64,000 bases of DNA from Candidatus Roseilinea mizusawaensis (GCA_016841965.1 JAEANN010000056.1:1-64000), one strand, 5' to 3'; positions 1-10,274 are shown, counted from the first letter of the stretch. The notes: generated by a model not told the origin, from the sequence alone. Numbers and translations are program-made.

Positions 1-1
1 C

Positions 2-3000
2 GCGCCGGGCAGCTTCAACAAGACCGCACCGAGCAACGGGGCGACGGGGCAGCCGACCAACGTGACGTTGCAGTGGGGCGCGGCGAGTGGGGTGAACCAC
101 TACCGCTACTGCTACAGCACGACGAACGGGTGCACGCCGTCCATCGGCGTGGGCACGAACATCAGCGTGGCGCTGAGCGGATTGACGCCGGGCACAACCT
201 ACTACTGGCAGGCGCGGGCGTGCGCGGATAGCGGCTGCACGGTGTTCACTGATGCGAGCGGCGGGCACTGGAGCTTCACGGTGGTCGGCGCGCCGGGCAG
301 CTTCAACAAGACTGCACCGAGCAACGGGGCGACGGGGCAGCCGGCCAACGTGACGTTGCAATGGGGCGCGGCGAGTGGAGTGAACCACTACCGCTACTGC
401 TACAGCACGACGAACGGGTGCACGCCGAGCACGAATAACGGGACGAACACCAGCGTCAACCTGACCGGCCTGACGCCTGGGGCGACGTATTACTGGCAGG
501 TGCGCGCCTGCGCGGACGGCGGCTGCACAGTATTCACCGATGCGAACGGCCCTGGCGGGCACTGGAACTTCACGGTGGTCAGCGCGCCGAGCGGGAGCGG
601 CTTCAGCAAAATCAGCCCGGCCCACACCGCCACCAACCTGCCGACCAATCCGACGTTGAGCTGGGGCACAGCCGGCGGCGTAGTGGACAAGTATGAATAC
701 TGCGTGAGCACGACCACGTCGTGCAGCACGTGGACGGACGTTGGCGTGAACACCAGCGCCTCGGTTGTTGGCCTGGCGGCCGGGACGCTATATTACTGGC
801 AGGTGCGGGCGTGCAACAGCGCCGGCTGCACCGAGGCCAACAGCGGCAGCTTCTGGTCGTTCCAGACCGCGGCGACGGTGGGCAGCTTCAACAAGTTTGC
901 TCCGAGCAACGGGGCGATCAACGTCAACACCAACACGGCGCAGTTGCTGTGGACGGCGGCGGCCAACGCAAACGACTACAAGCTGTGCTTGGGCACGGCG
1001 CCCAACAGTTGCAACATCGTCGGCGGCGGGCCGGGGCAGTTCGCGAGCCTGGGCAACACCTACTTCCGCGTGCTGAACGACCTGCCGCTGCAGCCGAACA
1101 CGACGTATTACTGGCAGGTGCTGGCCACCAACGGCACATACACCACGCCGGCCAACGGCAGCACGCTGGCGTTCTGGTCGTTCACCACGCTGCCCAACGG
1201 GCCCGACCCGTTCAACAAGCTCAGCCCGAGCTTAAACGCGACCAACGTGCCGACGCAGAACGTGACGTTCCAGTGGCAGGCGGCGACCGGCGCGGTGAGC
1301 TACACGGTGTGCGTGGGGGCGTATGCGGGCGATTGCGCTTACAGCCTCTCGGTCAATAGTGGGACGAGCGCGGTGCTGGCCGGGCTGCTGCCGGCGGGGG
1401 CGACGCTGGTGTGGCAGGTGACGGCGCACAACGCGGGCGGCAGCACCGGCGCGGACAACAACACTTGGTGGCCGTTTACTACGGTGCCGAACGCGCCGCA
1501 GGCGTTCACCAAGATCAACCCGCCGAACAACGCCACCGACCAGCCGCTGGGTGTGAATCTAACCTGGCAGGACACGCCGGACGAGACGTATTACAGCGTG
1601 TGTGTTGGCGTCAACATTGGCGTGTGCAGCCTGGTCAACACTACGACGACTGTGGCCAGCTACGCGTTGACGGGGCTGGATTACGGGACGCAGTATTTCT
1701 GGCAGGTGAGCGCGTGCAACGCGGGCGGGTGCACGCCGGCCAACAACAGCGTGGCGTGGAGCTTCAAGACGCTCAACCCGCCCGTGCCCGGTCCGTTCCA
1801 GAAGACGCACCCGGCCAACGGCGCGGTTGGCGCGCCGACCAACCCGGCCGTGCTGCAGTTGACGTGGACGGCTGCTGATTCAGCGGATGGGTATGAGGTG
1901 TGCATGGGCACAGTGCCGGGCGCGTGCGACCTGAGCGGCGGTGGGTTCCAGGACGTGGGTCCTTACACCGCGCGTTACATCAACCAGTTGCCGTTCAGCG
2001 TGACGTTGCAGCCGGGTACGACGTATTACTGGCAGGTGCGCGCCTACAGCACGCTGACTGCGACGCGGACGTTTGCCGACAACGGGGTGGACTTCTACTT
2101 TGTGACGCAGAGCAGCAGCGGGCCGGCGGCATTCAGCAAGGATGCGCCGCTGAACGGCAGCTTCAACCTGCCGACGGCGAGCTTGACGCTGAAGTGGTTT
2201 GCGGCGGCCGGCGCGACGAGCTACGAGGTGTGCGCCGGGACGGCGGTCAACAGTTGCGACGCGATGCCGGGCAACGCCTGGCTGAACGTGGGCAGTGCGC
2301 TGAGCTACACGCTGAGCAACCTGGCCCCCGGGACGACCTATTTCTGGCAGGTGCGGGCGAAGAACGGCAGTGGGACGACGCCGGCTAATGGCGGCGTGTG
2401 GTGGACGTTCACGACGAAGAACGCCTACCCGCCGGCCGAATTTGCCAAGCAGTCCCCGCCACATCTGGCGACGGGCGTGGTGACCACCGGCCTGACGCTG
2501 AGCTGGGCGGCGAGCACAGGGGCGACGGGGTATCAGGTGTGCATTGGCAGCGCGCCGGGGCTGTGCGAGGCGACCGGCGGCTGGGTGAACGTGGGCAACA
2601 ACACCAGTTGGGTGGTGACGCCGGCGCTGCAGGCGGCGACGACGTATTGGTGGCAGGTGCAGGCGCTGGGCGGCACCTTCAGCGTTCAGGCAAACGGCGG
2701 GCAGTGGTGGGCGTTCACCACGCGGCCGGATGGGCCGGCAGACTTCAGCAAGCAGCAGCCGCCGCAGAGTGCGATCGGCGTGCCGACGGCGACGGCGGTG
2801 CTGAGCTGGACAACGGCGCTTGGCGCGAGCAACTATGAGGTGTGCTTGGGCACGCAGGCCGGGCTGTGCGACGTGATCGGCACATGGCTCAACGTGGGCA
2901 ACGTCACGGCGTGGAATCCGCCAGTGCTGCAGGCGGCGACGACCTACTGGTGGCAGGTGCGGGCGGTGAACAGCAGCGGCGGGCGCACGCAGGCGAACGG

Positions 3001-5296
3001 CAGCGTGTGGTGGCACTTCACCACTGTTCCCGCCTTTGGGCCGAACCCGCCGGCGCCGTTTGGCAAGGTCAGCCCGCTGAACAACGCCGCCAACCAGCCG
3101 ATCAACCTGACGCTGAGCTGGAGCGCGGCGAGCGGGGCGACGGGCTACGAGGTGTGCGTGGGGGCGCTGCCGAACGACTGCTCGACCAGCGGCGGCTGGG
3201 TGAGCGTCGCCGGCACGAGCTACGCGCTGAGCGGGCTGAGCTACGACACGACGTACTTCTGGCAGGTGCGCGCGGTGAACGCCAACGGCCAGACGTTGGC
3301 GGATAGCGGGGCGTGGTGGCGCTTCACGACGGGCAACAACCCGGGCGCGGCGGGCAGCGCCTTCAACAAGAGGCTGCCGATGCACCTGGCGACAGGCGTG
3401 CCGACGGCGACGGCGGTGCTGAGCTGGACGGCGAGCAGCGGCGCGACGGGGTATCGGGTGTGCATCGGCAGCGCGCCGGGGCTGTGCGAGGCGACCGGCG
3501 GCTGGTTGGACGTGGGCAACAACACCAGTTGGGTGGTGACGCCGGCGTTGCAGGCGGCGACGACGTACTGGTGGCAGGTGCGCGCCGTTGGCCTAGGCTT
3601 CGACATCCAGGCAGACGGTGGGCAGTGGTGGGCGTTTACCACGGCCAACGATCCGGCGCCGGCGCCGGAGGGCTTTGGCAAGTTGCAGCCGCTGCAGGGT
3701 GCCAGCGGCGTGCCGACGGGGACGGCGGTGCTGAGCTGGCAGCCGTCTGCGAACGCGAGCAACTACGAAGTGTGCGTGGGGACGCAGGCCGAGCTGTGCG
3801 ATGTGACCGGCAACTGGGTGAGCGCGGGCAGCGCTACGAGCTGGAACGCGCCGAGCTTGCAGGCGGCGACGACCTACTGGTGGCAGGTGCGCGCGGTGAA
3901 CGGCAGCGGGCAGGCGCAGGCCGACGGCGGGGCGTGGTGGTACTTCACCACGGCAGCGGCGGCGAGCGCGCCGGCGCCGTTTGGCAAGGTCAGCCCGCCG
4001 AACAACGCCGCCAGCCAGCCGATCAACCTGACGCTGAGCTGGGGCGCGGCGAGCGGGGCGACGGGCTACGCGGTGTGCGTGGGCGCGTTGCCGGGCGAAT
4101 GCTCGACCACCGGCGGTAGCTGGGTGAACGTCGCCGGCACGAGCTACGCGCTGAGCGGGCTGGCGTACGACACGACGTATTGGTGGCAGGTGCGCGCGGT
4201 GAACGCGGGCGGCCAGACGCTGGCCGACGGCGGGGTGTGGTGGCGCTTCGGCACGGGCAACAACCCGGCCTCGCCGCTGGGGACGTTTGGCAAGATCGCG
4301 CCGGCGATCTATGCGACGGGCGTGCCGACGAACACGACGCTGAGCTGGAGCGCGGCGACGAACGCGCAGCGCTACACGGTGTGCGTGGGCACGCTGCCGG
4401 GCCTGTGCGACGTGATGAACCACGTCGAGGTGCTTGCACCGGCCACCAGCCTGGTGCTGGTCAACGCGCAGGCCGGGCGGACATACTGGTGGCAGGTGTG
4501 GGCGCATGACGGCAACGGGGCGTTCCTGCAGGCCGACGGCGTGGCGTGGTGGCCGTTCACGACGGCGAACAACGCCGGCTCTGGGCCGGGCGGCGGGCCG
4601 GCGGAGTTCCAGAAGGTTGCGCCGATCAGCGGCACGTTGGTTGGCAACAGCCCGCTGCTGAGCTGGACGGCGAGCGGTGGCGCGGTCGGCTACTATGTGT
4701 GCGTGGGCAGGGCGTGGGGCCTGTGCGATGTGGTGAACAACGCGGCGACGGCCGGCCTGAGCCACGCGACGAATGGGTTGGCGCCGGGGACGTACTGGTG
4801 GCAGGTGACGGCGGTGGACGCCGAGGGCGACGCCACGCAGGCCGACGGCGAGGTGCGCTGGCAGTTCACGGTGCTGAACGACGGCGTGACCAACCTGGAC
4901 ACGAGCGGCCCGACCGGCACGCGCAAGGAGGTGACGCCGGCGCAGGTGCGGATGGGTGAGGCGGTGAGCTACACCATCGTGCTGAGCAACAGCGGCAGCC
5001 TGCCGGTGACGGCGCGGGTGACGGACACGCTGGCGGCGAACGCGACGCTGCTGAGCGCGACGCCGGGCTACGCGCAGAGCGGGCAGACGCTGGCCTGGAG
5101 CAGCGTGACGGTGCCAGCCGGCGGGACGGCGGTGCTGACGGTGACGGTGCGGGCGGGCAGCGGGCCGCTGCCGGGCGGCTACGCGCTGAACAACAGCGTG
5201 ACCATCGGCGCGCACGATGGCGAGGTCACGCGCAGCGCGCCGGCGGTGGATGTTGCGCCGTGGCGGGCATATGTGCCGGCGGTGATGAGACCGTAG
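2..5296 (+). CDS. Giant FN3-like repeat surface/secreted protein with C-terminal DUF11-like domain (5' end outside window)
   Basis: Frame open from position 2; about 16 modules of ~100 aa with consensus F-K-x-x-P...LxWxAAxGAxxYxVCxGxxPGxC...TTYxWQVRA...WWxFTT; DUF11-like segment near the C-term (EVTPAQVRMGEAVSYTIVLSNSGSLPVTARVTDTL); ends YVPAVMRP. Confidence 0.85.
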   Translation, partial: APGSFNKTAPSNGATGQPTNVTLQWGAASGVNHYRYCYSTTNGCTPSIGVGTNISVALSGLTPGTTYYWQARACADSGCTVFTDASGGHWSFTVVGAPGSFNKTAPSNGATGQPANVTLQWGAASGVNHYRYCYSTTNGCTPSTNNGTNTSVNLTGLTPGATYYWQVRACADGGCTVFTDANGPGGHWNFTVVSAPSGSGFSKISPAHTATNLPTNPTLSWGTAGGVVDKYEYCVSTTTSCSTWTDVGVNTSASVVGLAAGTLYYWQVRACNSAGCTEANSGSFWSFQTAATVGSFNKFAPSNGAINVNTNTAQLLWTAAANANDYKLCLGTAPNSCNIVGGGPGQFASLGNTYFRVLNDLPLQPNTTYYWQVLATNGTYTTPANGSTLAFWSFTTLPNGPDPFNKLSPSLNATNVPTQNVTFQWQAATGAVSYTVCVGAYAGDCAYSLSVNSGTSAVLAGLLPAGATLVWQVTAHNAGGSTGADNNTWWPFTTVPNAPQAFTKINPPNNATDQPLGVNLTWQDTPDETYYSVCVGVNIGVCSLVNTTTTVASYALTGLDYGTQYFWQVSACNAGGCTPANNSVAWSFKTLNPPVPGPFQKTHPANGAVGAPTNPAVLQLTWTAADSADGYEVCMGTVPGACDLSGGGFQDVGPYTARYINQLPFSVTLQPGTTYYWQVRAYSTLTATRTFADNGVDFYFVTQSSSGPAAFSKDAPLNGSFNLPTASLTLKWFAAAGATSYEVCAGTAVNSCDAMPGNAWLNVGSALSYTLSNLAPGTTYFWQVRAKNGSGTTPANGGVWWTFTTKNAYPPAEFAKQSPPHLATGVVTTGLTLSWAASTGATGYQVCIGSAPGLCEATGGWVNVGNNTSWVVTPALQAATTYWWQVQALGGTFSVQANGGQWWAFTTRPDGPADFSKQQPPQSAIGVPTATAVLSWTTALGASNYEVCLGTQAGLCDVIGTWLNVGNVTAWNPPVLQAATTYWWQVRAVNSSGGRTQANGSVWWHFTTVPAFGPNPPAPFGKVSPLNNAANQPINLTLSWSAASGATGYEVCVGALPNDCSTSGGWVSVAGTSYALSGLSYDTTYFWQVRAVNANGQTLADSGAWWRFTTGNNPGAAGSAFNKRLPMHLATGVPTATAVLSWTASSGATGYRVCIGSAPGLCEATGGWLDVGNNTSWVVTPALQAATTYWWQVRAVGLGFDIQADGGQWWAFTTANDPAPAPEGFGKLQPLQGASGVPTGTAVLSWQPSANASNYEVCVGTQAELCDVTGNWVSAGSATSWNAPSLQAATTYWWQVRAVNGSGQAQADGGAWWYFTTAAAASAPAPFGKVSPPNNAASQPINLTLSWGAASGATGYAVCVGALPGECSTTGGSWVNVAGTSYALSGLAYDTTYWWQVRAVNAGGQTLADGGVWWRFGTGNNPASPLGTFGKIAPAIYATGVPTNTTLSWSAATNAQRYTVCVGTLPGLCDVMNHVEVLAPATSLVLVNAQAGRTYWWQVWAHDGNGAFLQADGVAWWPFTTANNAGSGPGGGPAEFQKVAPISGTLVGNSPLLSWTASGGAVGYYVCVGRAWGLCDVVNNAATAGLSHATNGLAPGTYWWQVTAVDAEGDATQADGEVRWQFTVLNDGVTNLDTSGPTGTRKEVTPAQVRMGEAVSYTIVLSNSGSLPVTARVTDTLAANATLLSATPGYAQSGQTLAWSSVTVPAGGTAVLTVTVRAGSGPLPGGYALNNSVTIGAHDGEVTRSAPAVDVAPWRAYVPAVMRP

Positions 5297-5316
5297 GGTC
5301 TCGCCGCGTTGCGTTG

Positions 5317-5343
5317 TTGGGGCGCGCCTTGTGCGCGCCCCAA
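5317..5343. terminator. Perfect 11-bp inverted repeat between convergent genes (probable bidirectional terminator / REP-like)
   Basis: TTGGGGCGCGC-CTTGT-GCGCGCCCCAA. Confidence 0.65.
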
Positions 5344-5375
5344 GATTTAATCTTGCGCCACTTTGCAGGACTCTG

Positions 5376-6143
5376 TTAAACGCCCATTGCGCGCAGATTG
5401 TTGTAGCTGATGGCGAGGCTGTCCAGCGGGTCACGCCGGCATTCGTCCTGTTCGACGGCGTACCATTCAACCCCGGCGCTCTGACAGGCTTCCAGAATGG
5501 CCGGCCAGTTCAGATTGCCCTCTCCGACCTCGGCCATTTCCTGCTTGCCGTTCAGAATCACCATGTCCTTCAGGTGAACCACCGGCATACGCCCGATCAT
5601 CCTGCGGATCCAGTGGGCTGGGTCGCCGCCGCCGTGTTGTACCCAGTAGGTATCGATCTCGGCCTGGAGATAGCGCGGGTCGCTCTCCTCGAACAGGATG
5701 TCGAGGCCAGTGCGTTTGCCGAAGCGAACGAACTCGAAGCTATGGTTGTGATAGCTGAAGGTCAGCCCGGCGTCGTGGAGCCGACGACCAATCTCGCCGG
5801 CTTCATGGGCGAAGCGCCGGTAGCCCTCCTCGCCGGCCTCGCGGTAGGCGCCCGGCATGCTGCCAACGGCGACGTGCCGGCAGTCCCAGAGCTGATGCTG
5901 CGCGATGACTGCTGATAGATCGTTTTGCAGCCGCTCAAAGCCGATGTGGGTGTTGCAGATGGTCAGGCCGGCGTCATCCACGATCGCCTTGACCTCGGCC
6001 GGTGGTATCGGCCCGATGCCAGACACTTGCACAGCAGTGTAGCCGATGGCGCGCAGCCGGCGCATCGTTTCGGCAAAATCGTGTGCGTTCTGCGTGCGTT
6101 GCCTGACTGTGTACAGTTGAGCGGCGAGGTGTGCATGTGTCAT
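5376..6143 (-). CDS. Sugar phosphate isomerase/epimerase (xylose isomerase-like TIM barrel)
   Basis: MTHAHLAAQLYTVRQ...; SYHNHSFEF and HLKDMVI motifs; GGAGG upstream of ATG at 6143. Confidence 0.8.
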   Translation of the reverse strand: MTHAHLAAQLYTVRQRTQNAHDFAETMRRLRAIGYTAVQVSGIGPIPPAEVKAIVDDAGLTICNTHIGFERLQNDLSAVIAQHQLWDCRHVAVGSMPGAYREAGEEGYRRFAHEAGEIGRRLHDAGLTFSYHNHSFEFVRFGKRTGLDILFEESDPRYLQAEIDTYWVQHGGGDPAHWIRRMIGRMPVVHLKDMVILNGKQEMAEVGEGNLNWPAILEACQSAGVEWYAVEQDECRRDPLDSLAISYNNLRAMGV

Positions 6144-6211
6144 GATTTCCTCCAGAAAAGCCTCTGACGACGACCATTCTACAGAGGTGAGGGTGTGATA
6201 AGATTCCGCCC

Positions 6212-6688
6212 ATGCGCTTTCGGCTCCACAAGCTGATTTTTGCGCCGGTAGGAACTCGCCAGGTAGAGCAACTCGACCGCGGCCCCACATGGTTGGACGA
6301 TGAGCTTCATGTGTCGTACTTGCGAGGCGAGATTACATTCACCAGAACCAACGACCGCGTACTTGTCGAAGGCGTGATCGAGACGGCGATCCAGGCGCAA
6401 TGCGCGCGTTCCCTCGAAATGTTCGAATTGCCTCTGAGAGTGCCTCTGGAAGATGTCGCTTTTTTCTTGCCCGGCCAGTACACACCCGACCCAGACCGGC
6501 GGCTGCGTGAAGATGGGCGCATTGATCTGACCGAGACGCTGCGTCAGCACATCATCATGGCGACCCCTATCAACCCTGTCAGCCCTGCCTATCGCGATGA
6601 GGCCGGCCTATCCCAACTCATCGATCACCAGGACGCCGACTGGCTTCACGTGAAGTGGGCAAGTGAAGATAGAGCAAACGGAGAGTGA
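6212..6688 (+). CDS. DUF177/YceD-like protein
   Basis: 158 aa; LDDELHVSYLRGEITFTRTNDRVLVEGVIETAIQAQCARSLEMFELPL resembles the YceD pattern; not followed by rpmF here. Confidence 0.6.
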   Translation: MRFRLHKLIFAPVGTRQVEQLDRGPTWLDDELHVSYLRGEITFTRTNDRVLVEGVIETAIQAQCARSLEMFELPLRVPLEDVAFFLPGQYTPDPDRRLREDGRIDLTETLRQHIIMATPINPVSPAYRDEAGLSQLIDHQDADWLHVKWASEDRANGE

Positions 6689-6694
6689 CCTGCT

Positions 6695-7873
6695 ATGACC
6701 ACGACCTTTGATGAGGATCAGATTGTCGCCGCATTGTTGATCAAAGCTGAGACCCAGGGTGGTGTGGTCATAGACGATATCCTTGAATTGTTGCCGGAAC
6801 TTGATGACAGCTATGAACAAGTCGATCGGGTGATTGCGTTGCTAGCCGAGGCAGGCGTACAGCTTCAGGACTTGCCGGCCGAAGACGAGGAAGCAGGCGA
6901 CAGCCTCGGCCTCGAAGACGATGACGACGACGAGGAAGACGAGGACGACACCGCCACCCTGAGCGCCGACGACAGCATCGGCTTGTACTTACGCGAGATG
7001 GCGCGCGTGCCACTGCTGACCATGGCCGAGGAGATCAAGCTTGCCAAAGCAATCGAGCGTGGAAACCGGGCCAAGTCCAAGGTGCGCTCGATTCAGAATT
7101 CGGTCAAACCCGGCGAGCTGGACAAGCTGAACGCATACATCGAGGAAGGCCGGCTGGCGCGCGAACATCTCATCAAGGCCAATACCCGCCTGGTGGTCAG
7201 CATCGCCAAAAAGTACATGGGCCGGGGGGTGCCCTTCCTCGACCTCATTCAAGAGGGCAATCTTGGCTTGATGAAGGCCGTCGAGAAATTCAACCACAAA
7301 CTGGGTTTCCGCTTCAGCACCTATGCCACGTGGTGGATTCGTCAGACGATCACCCGCGCCATCGCCGACCAGGCGCGCACCATCCGCGTGCCGGTTCATA
7401 TGAGCGATCGTATCCGCCGGCTGTACAAAACCACTCACGAGCTGGAGCAGGCGCTGGGCCGCAAACCTACCCCTGAAGAACTCGGCAGCGAGCTGGGCGT
7501 CGAATCCGACAAGGTCGAGTGGATGTTAAAGGTGTCGTGGCGGCCGCTTTCGTTGGAACAGCCCGTGGGCGAAGAGGAGGACAACGAATTCGGCTCGTTC
7601 ATCGAGGATGAGGCCACGCCATCGCCGTCGCAGACGGTGTACGACGAGTTGCTGCGCGACAAGATCGAGCAGGTGCTCTCCACACTCACCCCGCGCGAGC
7701 AGCGTATTCTGCGCCTGCGTTTTGGGCTGATCAACGGCAAGTGTTACACCCTCGAAGAGGTGGGCCAGAAGTTCGGCCTGACGCGCGAGCGCATCCGGCA
7801 GATCGAAGGCCGCGCGCTGCGCCGGCTGCGCCATCCCCGCCGCAGCCGCCAACTGAAAGATTTCCTCGATTGA
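6695..7873 (+). CDS. rpoD: RNA polymerase primary sigma factor RpoD/SigA
   Basis: Region 2 (HLIKANTRLVVSIAKKYMGRGVPFLDLIQEGNLGLMKAVEKF...FSTYATWWIRQTITRAIADQARTIRVPVHM) and region 4 (LTPREQRILRLRFGL...LEEVGQKFGLTRERIRQIEGRALRRLRHP). Confidence 0.97.
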   Translation: MTTTFDEDQIVAALLIKAETQGGVVIDDILELLPELDDSYEQVDRVIALLAEAGVQLQDLPAEDEEAGDSLGLEDDDDDEEDEDDTATLSADDSIGLYLREMARVPLLTMAEEIKLAKAIERGNRAKSKVRSIQNSVKPGELDKLNAYIEEGRLAREHLIKANTRLVVSIAKKYMGRGVPFLDLIQEGNLGLMKAVEKFNHKLGFRFSTYATWWIRQTITRAIADQARTIRVPVHMSDRIRRLYKTTHELEQALGRKPTPEELGSELGVESDKVEWMLKVSWRPLSLEQPVGEEEDNEFGSFIEDEATPSPSQTVYDELLRDKIEQVLSTLTPREQRILRLRFGLINGKCYTLEEVGQKFGLTRERIRQIEGRALRRLRHPRRSRQLKDFLD

Positions 7874-7930
7874 GCCAGCGGCCATTGCGCCATTCGGCCT
7901 GACCAAATGATTGACTCCCTGAATGACCGA

Positions 7931-8911
7931 ATGAGAACAATCTCCTACAGCGAAGCGATCAACGAAGCGTTGCGCGAAGAGATGCAGCGCGACCCCAACG
8001 TGTTTATCCTGGGCGAAGATGTGGCCACGATGGGCGGCGTGTTCGGCGTGACGGCCGGCCTGCTCGAACAATTTGGCCCGGAGCGCGTCATGGACACGCC
8101 CATCAGCGAAGCCGGCGTCATCGGCGCCGCCCTCGGCGCCGCCATGATGGGCATGCGCCCGGTGGCCGAGATCATGTTCGGCGACTTTCTGGGTTGCGCC
8201 GGCGACCAGCTCATCAATCAAGTTGCCAAAGCGCGCTACATGAGCGGTGGCAAAGCGCGTGTGCCGCTCACCATTCGTGTGACAACCGGCGCCCCAGGCG
8301 CGGCAGCCGCGCAGCATTCACAAAGCCCCGAGTCGTGGTTCATGAATGTGCCCGGCCTGAAGATTGCCTGCCCCGCTACGCCCGCTGACGCCAAGGGCCT
8401 GCTGAAGACCGCCATTCGCGGCGAAGACCCGGTGTTGTTCTTCGAGCACAAAATGCTGTATGCCACCAAAGGCGCAGTGCCCGATGGTGACCACGTGGTC
8501 GAGCTAGGGCAGGCCCGCGTCGTGCGTGAAGGCGCCGATGTGACCATCATCGCCATCGGCGGCATGTTGCCGCGCGCGCTCGAAGCCGCCCAGACACTGG
8601 CCGCCCGCGATCGCGCGATCTCGTGCGAGGTGATCGACCCGCGCACGCTGGTGCCGCTCGATCTGCCCACCCTGATCGACTCTGTCAAGAAGACCGGCCG
8701 CGTAGTGATCGTTCACGAGGCGCACAAACGCGCCGGCCCCGGCGCTGAAATCGCCGCCCTGTTGGCCGAGCACGCGGTGGACTATCTCGATTCACCCATT
8801 GCGCGCGTTGCTGCGAAGAATGTGCCGTTGCCCTACGCCCCGGCGCTGGAACAATTCGTCTTGCCCAACACGCAGGACATCATCGACGCCGTGCTGCGCG
8901 TGCTGCGCTGA
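7931..8911 (+). CDS. 2-oxoacid (pyruvate/acetoin-type) dehydrogenase E1 beta subunit, without adjacent E1 alpha
   Basis: MRTISYSEAINEALREEMQRDPNVFILGEDV...; transketolase-like pyrimidine-binding and C-terminal domains. Confidence 0.9.
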   Translation: MRTISYSEAINEALREEMQRDPNVFILGEDVATMGGVFGVTAGLLEQFGPERVMDTPISEAGVIGAALGAAMMGMRPVAEIMFGDFLGCAGDQLINQVAKARYMSGGKARVPLTIRVTTGAPGAAAAQHSQSPESWFMNVPGLKIACPATPADAKGLLKTAIRGEDPVLFFEHKMLYATKGAVPDGDHVVELGQARVVREGADVTIIAIGGMLPRALEAAQTLAARDRAISCEVIDPRTLVPLDLPTLIDSVKKTGRVVIVHEAHKRAGPGAEIAALLAEHAVDYLDSPIARVAAKNVPLPYAPALEQFVLPNTQDIIDAVLRVLR

Positions 8912-8961
8912 GAGCGCCGCAGCGTCTGTGTCCGATCCCCTCTTCTCTTCTTTGGTGAAGC

Positions 8962-10125
8962 ATGACCCTGACTGCCGATAGAAAGCAACAAGTTGTTGAG
9001 ATCGCCCGCGACCTGGTGCGGGCCAAAAGTCTGGCCGGGCAAGAATCGGCTGCTGCGCAGGTGGTTGTGAACGCCATGCGCGCGTTGAACTATGACGATG
9101 TGCGCGTGGATGCGCTGGGCAACGTGATCGGCGTGCTTGCGCCCGCTGCACCGGCGCCCAATGCCGGCAGCATCTTGTTCGATTCGCACATAGACACGGT
9201 CGAGGCCGCCGGCCGCTGGACGAAGGATCCATTTGGCGGCGAAGTCAGCGATGACAAACTGTGGGGGCGCGGCGCAGCCGACATGAAAGGCGCGCTGGCG
9301 GCGTCGTTGTGCGGCGCGGCCTATGCCAAAGCCGATGGCCGGCTGCGCAGCACAGTCTTCATTTCGGCTTCGGTCAACGAAGAACAGATCGAGGGCCTGG
9401 CGCTGGCCGATGTGCTGATGACATATCGCCCGGCGCGTGTGGTGATTTGCGAATCCACCAACCTGAAGCTAAATATCGGCGGGCGTGGCCGGGCCGAGGT
9501 CTTCCTCACGGTCGAGGGCGTGCCGGCCCACGCCAGCACGCCGCACCTGGGCGTCAATGCGCTCAAGCAGGCTGCCCGGCTGATTCTGGCCGTCAACGAG
9601 TGGCAGCCGCCGCGCGACCCACTGCTGGGCGCCGGCATCTTCGAGCCAACCGAGATCATCAGCTCGCCCTATCCCAGCGTCTCGGTGTTGCCCGATCGCT
9701 GCCGCATCCGCTGTGACCGCCGGCTGCTGGTGGGCGAAAGCGAGCGCGACGTGCTCGACCCCCTCAACCAGATCATCGACCGCCTGCGCGCCCAAGACCC
9801 AACCTTCCGAGCGCGCGCAGAGATCGACACCGAGACCATCACGACCTACACGGGGGCGCAACGCACCGGCCTCAAGTTTCAGCCGGCGTGGAAGATGGAC
9901 CCGGACAGCGACTTCATCCGTGCCGCGCGGGCTGCGCTTGGCGATCCTGAGATCGGCTATTACGCCTTTTGCACCAACGCCGCGCGCAGCGCCGGCCTGA
10001 TGGGCATCCCGACCATCGGCTTTGGGCCGGGGCGCGAGGAGCACGCCCACATTGCCGACGAGTTCTGCGCGCTCGAACAGTTGTGGGGCGCGGCGCAGGG
10101 CTATTACGCCCTGTGTGGGATATGA
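8962..10125 (+). CDS. M20 family metallohydrolase (YgeY-like)
   Basis: FDSHIDTVEAAGRWTKDPFGGEVSDDKLWGRGAADMKGALAA; GREEHAHIADE near C-term. Confidence 0.8.
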   Translation: MTLTADRKQQVVEIARDLVRAKSLAGQESAAAQVVVNAMRALNYDDVRVDALGNVIGVLAPAAPAPNAGSILFDSHIDTVEAAGRWTKDPFGGEVSDDKLWGRGAADMKGALAASLCGAAYAKADGRLRSTVFISASVNEEQIEGLALADVLMTYRPARVVICESTNLKLNIGGRGRAEVFLTVEGVPAHASTPHLGVNALKQAARLILAVNEWQPPRDPLLGAGIFEPTEIISSPYPSVSVLPDRCRIRCDRRLLVGESERDVLDPLNQIIDRLRAQDPTFRARAEIDTETITTYTGAQRTGLKFQPAWKMDPDSDFIRAARAALGDPEIGYYAFCTNAARSAGLMGIPTIGFGPGREEHAHIADEFCALEQLWGAAQGYYALCGI

Positions 10126-10274
10126 CAGGCGCCAGGCTGTCATCCAGGTCAGAGCGGCAATCCATCCGAAAAACAAGCTGCCCCTGTCATGGCTAGCCGG
10201 CCAGTGGCAGAGACATTCGTCTGGGAAGGCAAAGTAGGCGCTGCTGCGCTAAGTGATCGGGTAACATGTGCGCT

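Noticed and set aside
1880-3385. Long minus-strand ORFs (1880-3385, 3593-5470) opposite the FN3 gene
   Set aside because: High-GC antisense frames mirroring the repeat array; Arg/His/Pro-rich composition, no recognisable domain; the plus-strand FN3 frame explains the region.
721-4509. Plus-strand alternative-frame ORFs inside the FN3 gene
   Set aside because: Out-of-frame readings of the same repeats with biased Gly/Arg/Gln composition.
5331-6167. Plus-strand ORFs opposite the sugar isomerase/epimerase
   Set aside because: Antisense to a well-supported CDS with SD; no domain signature.
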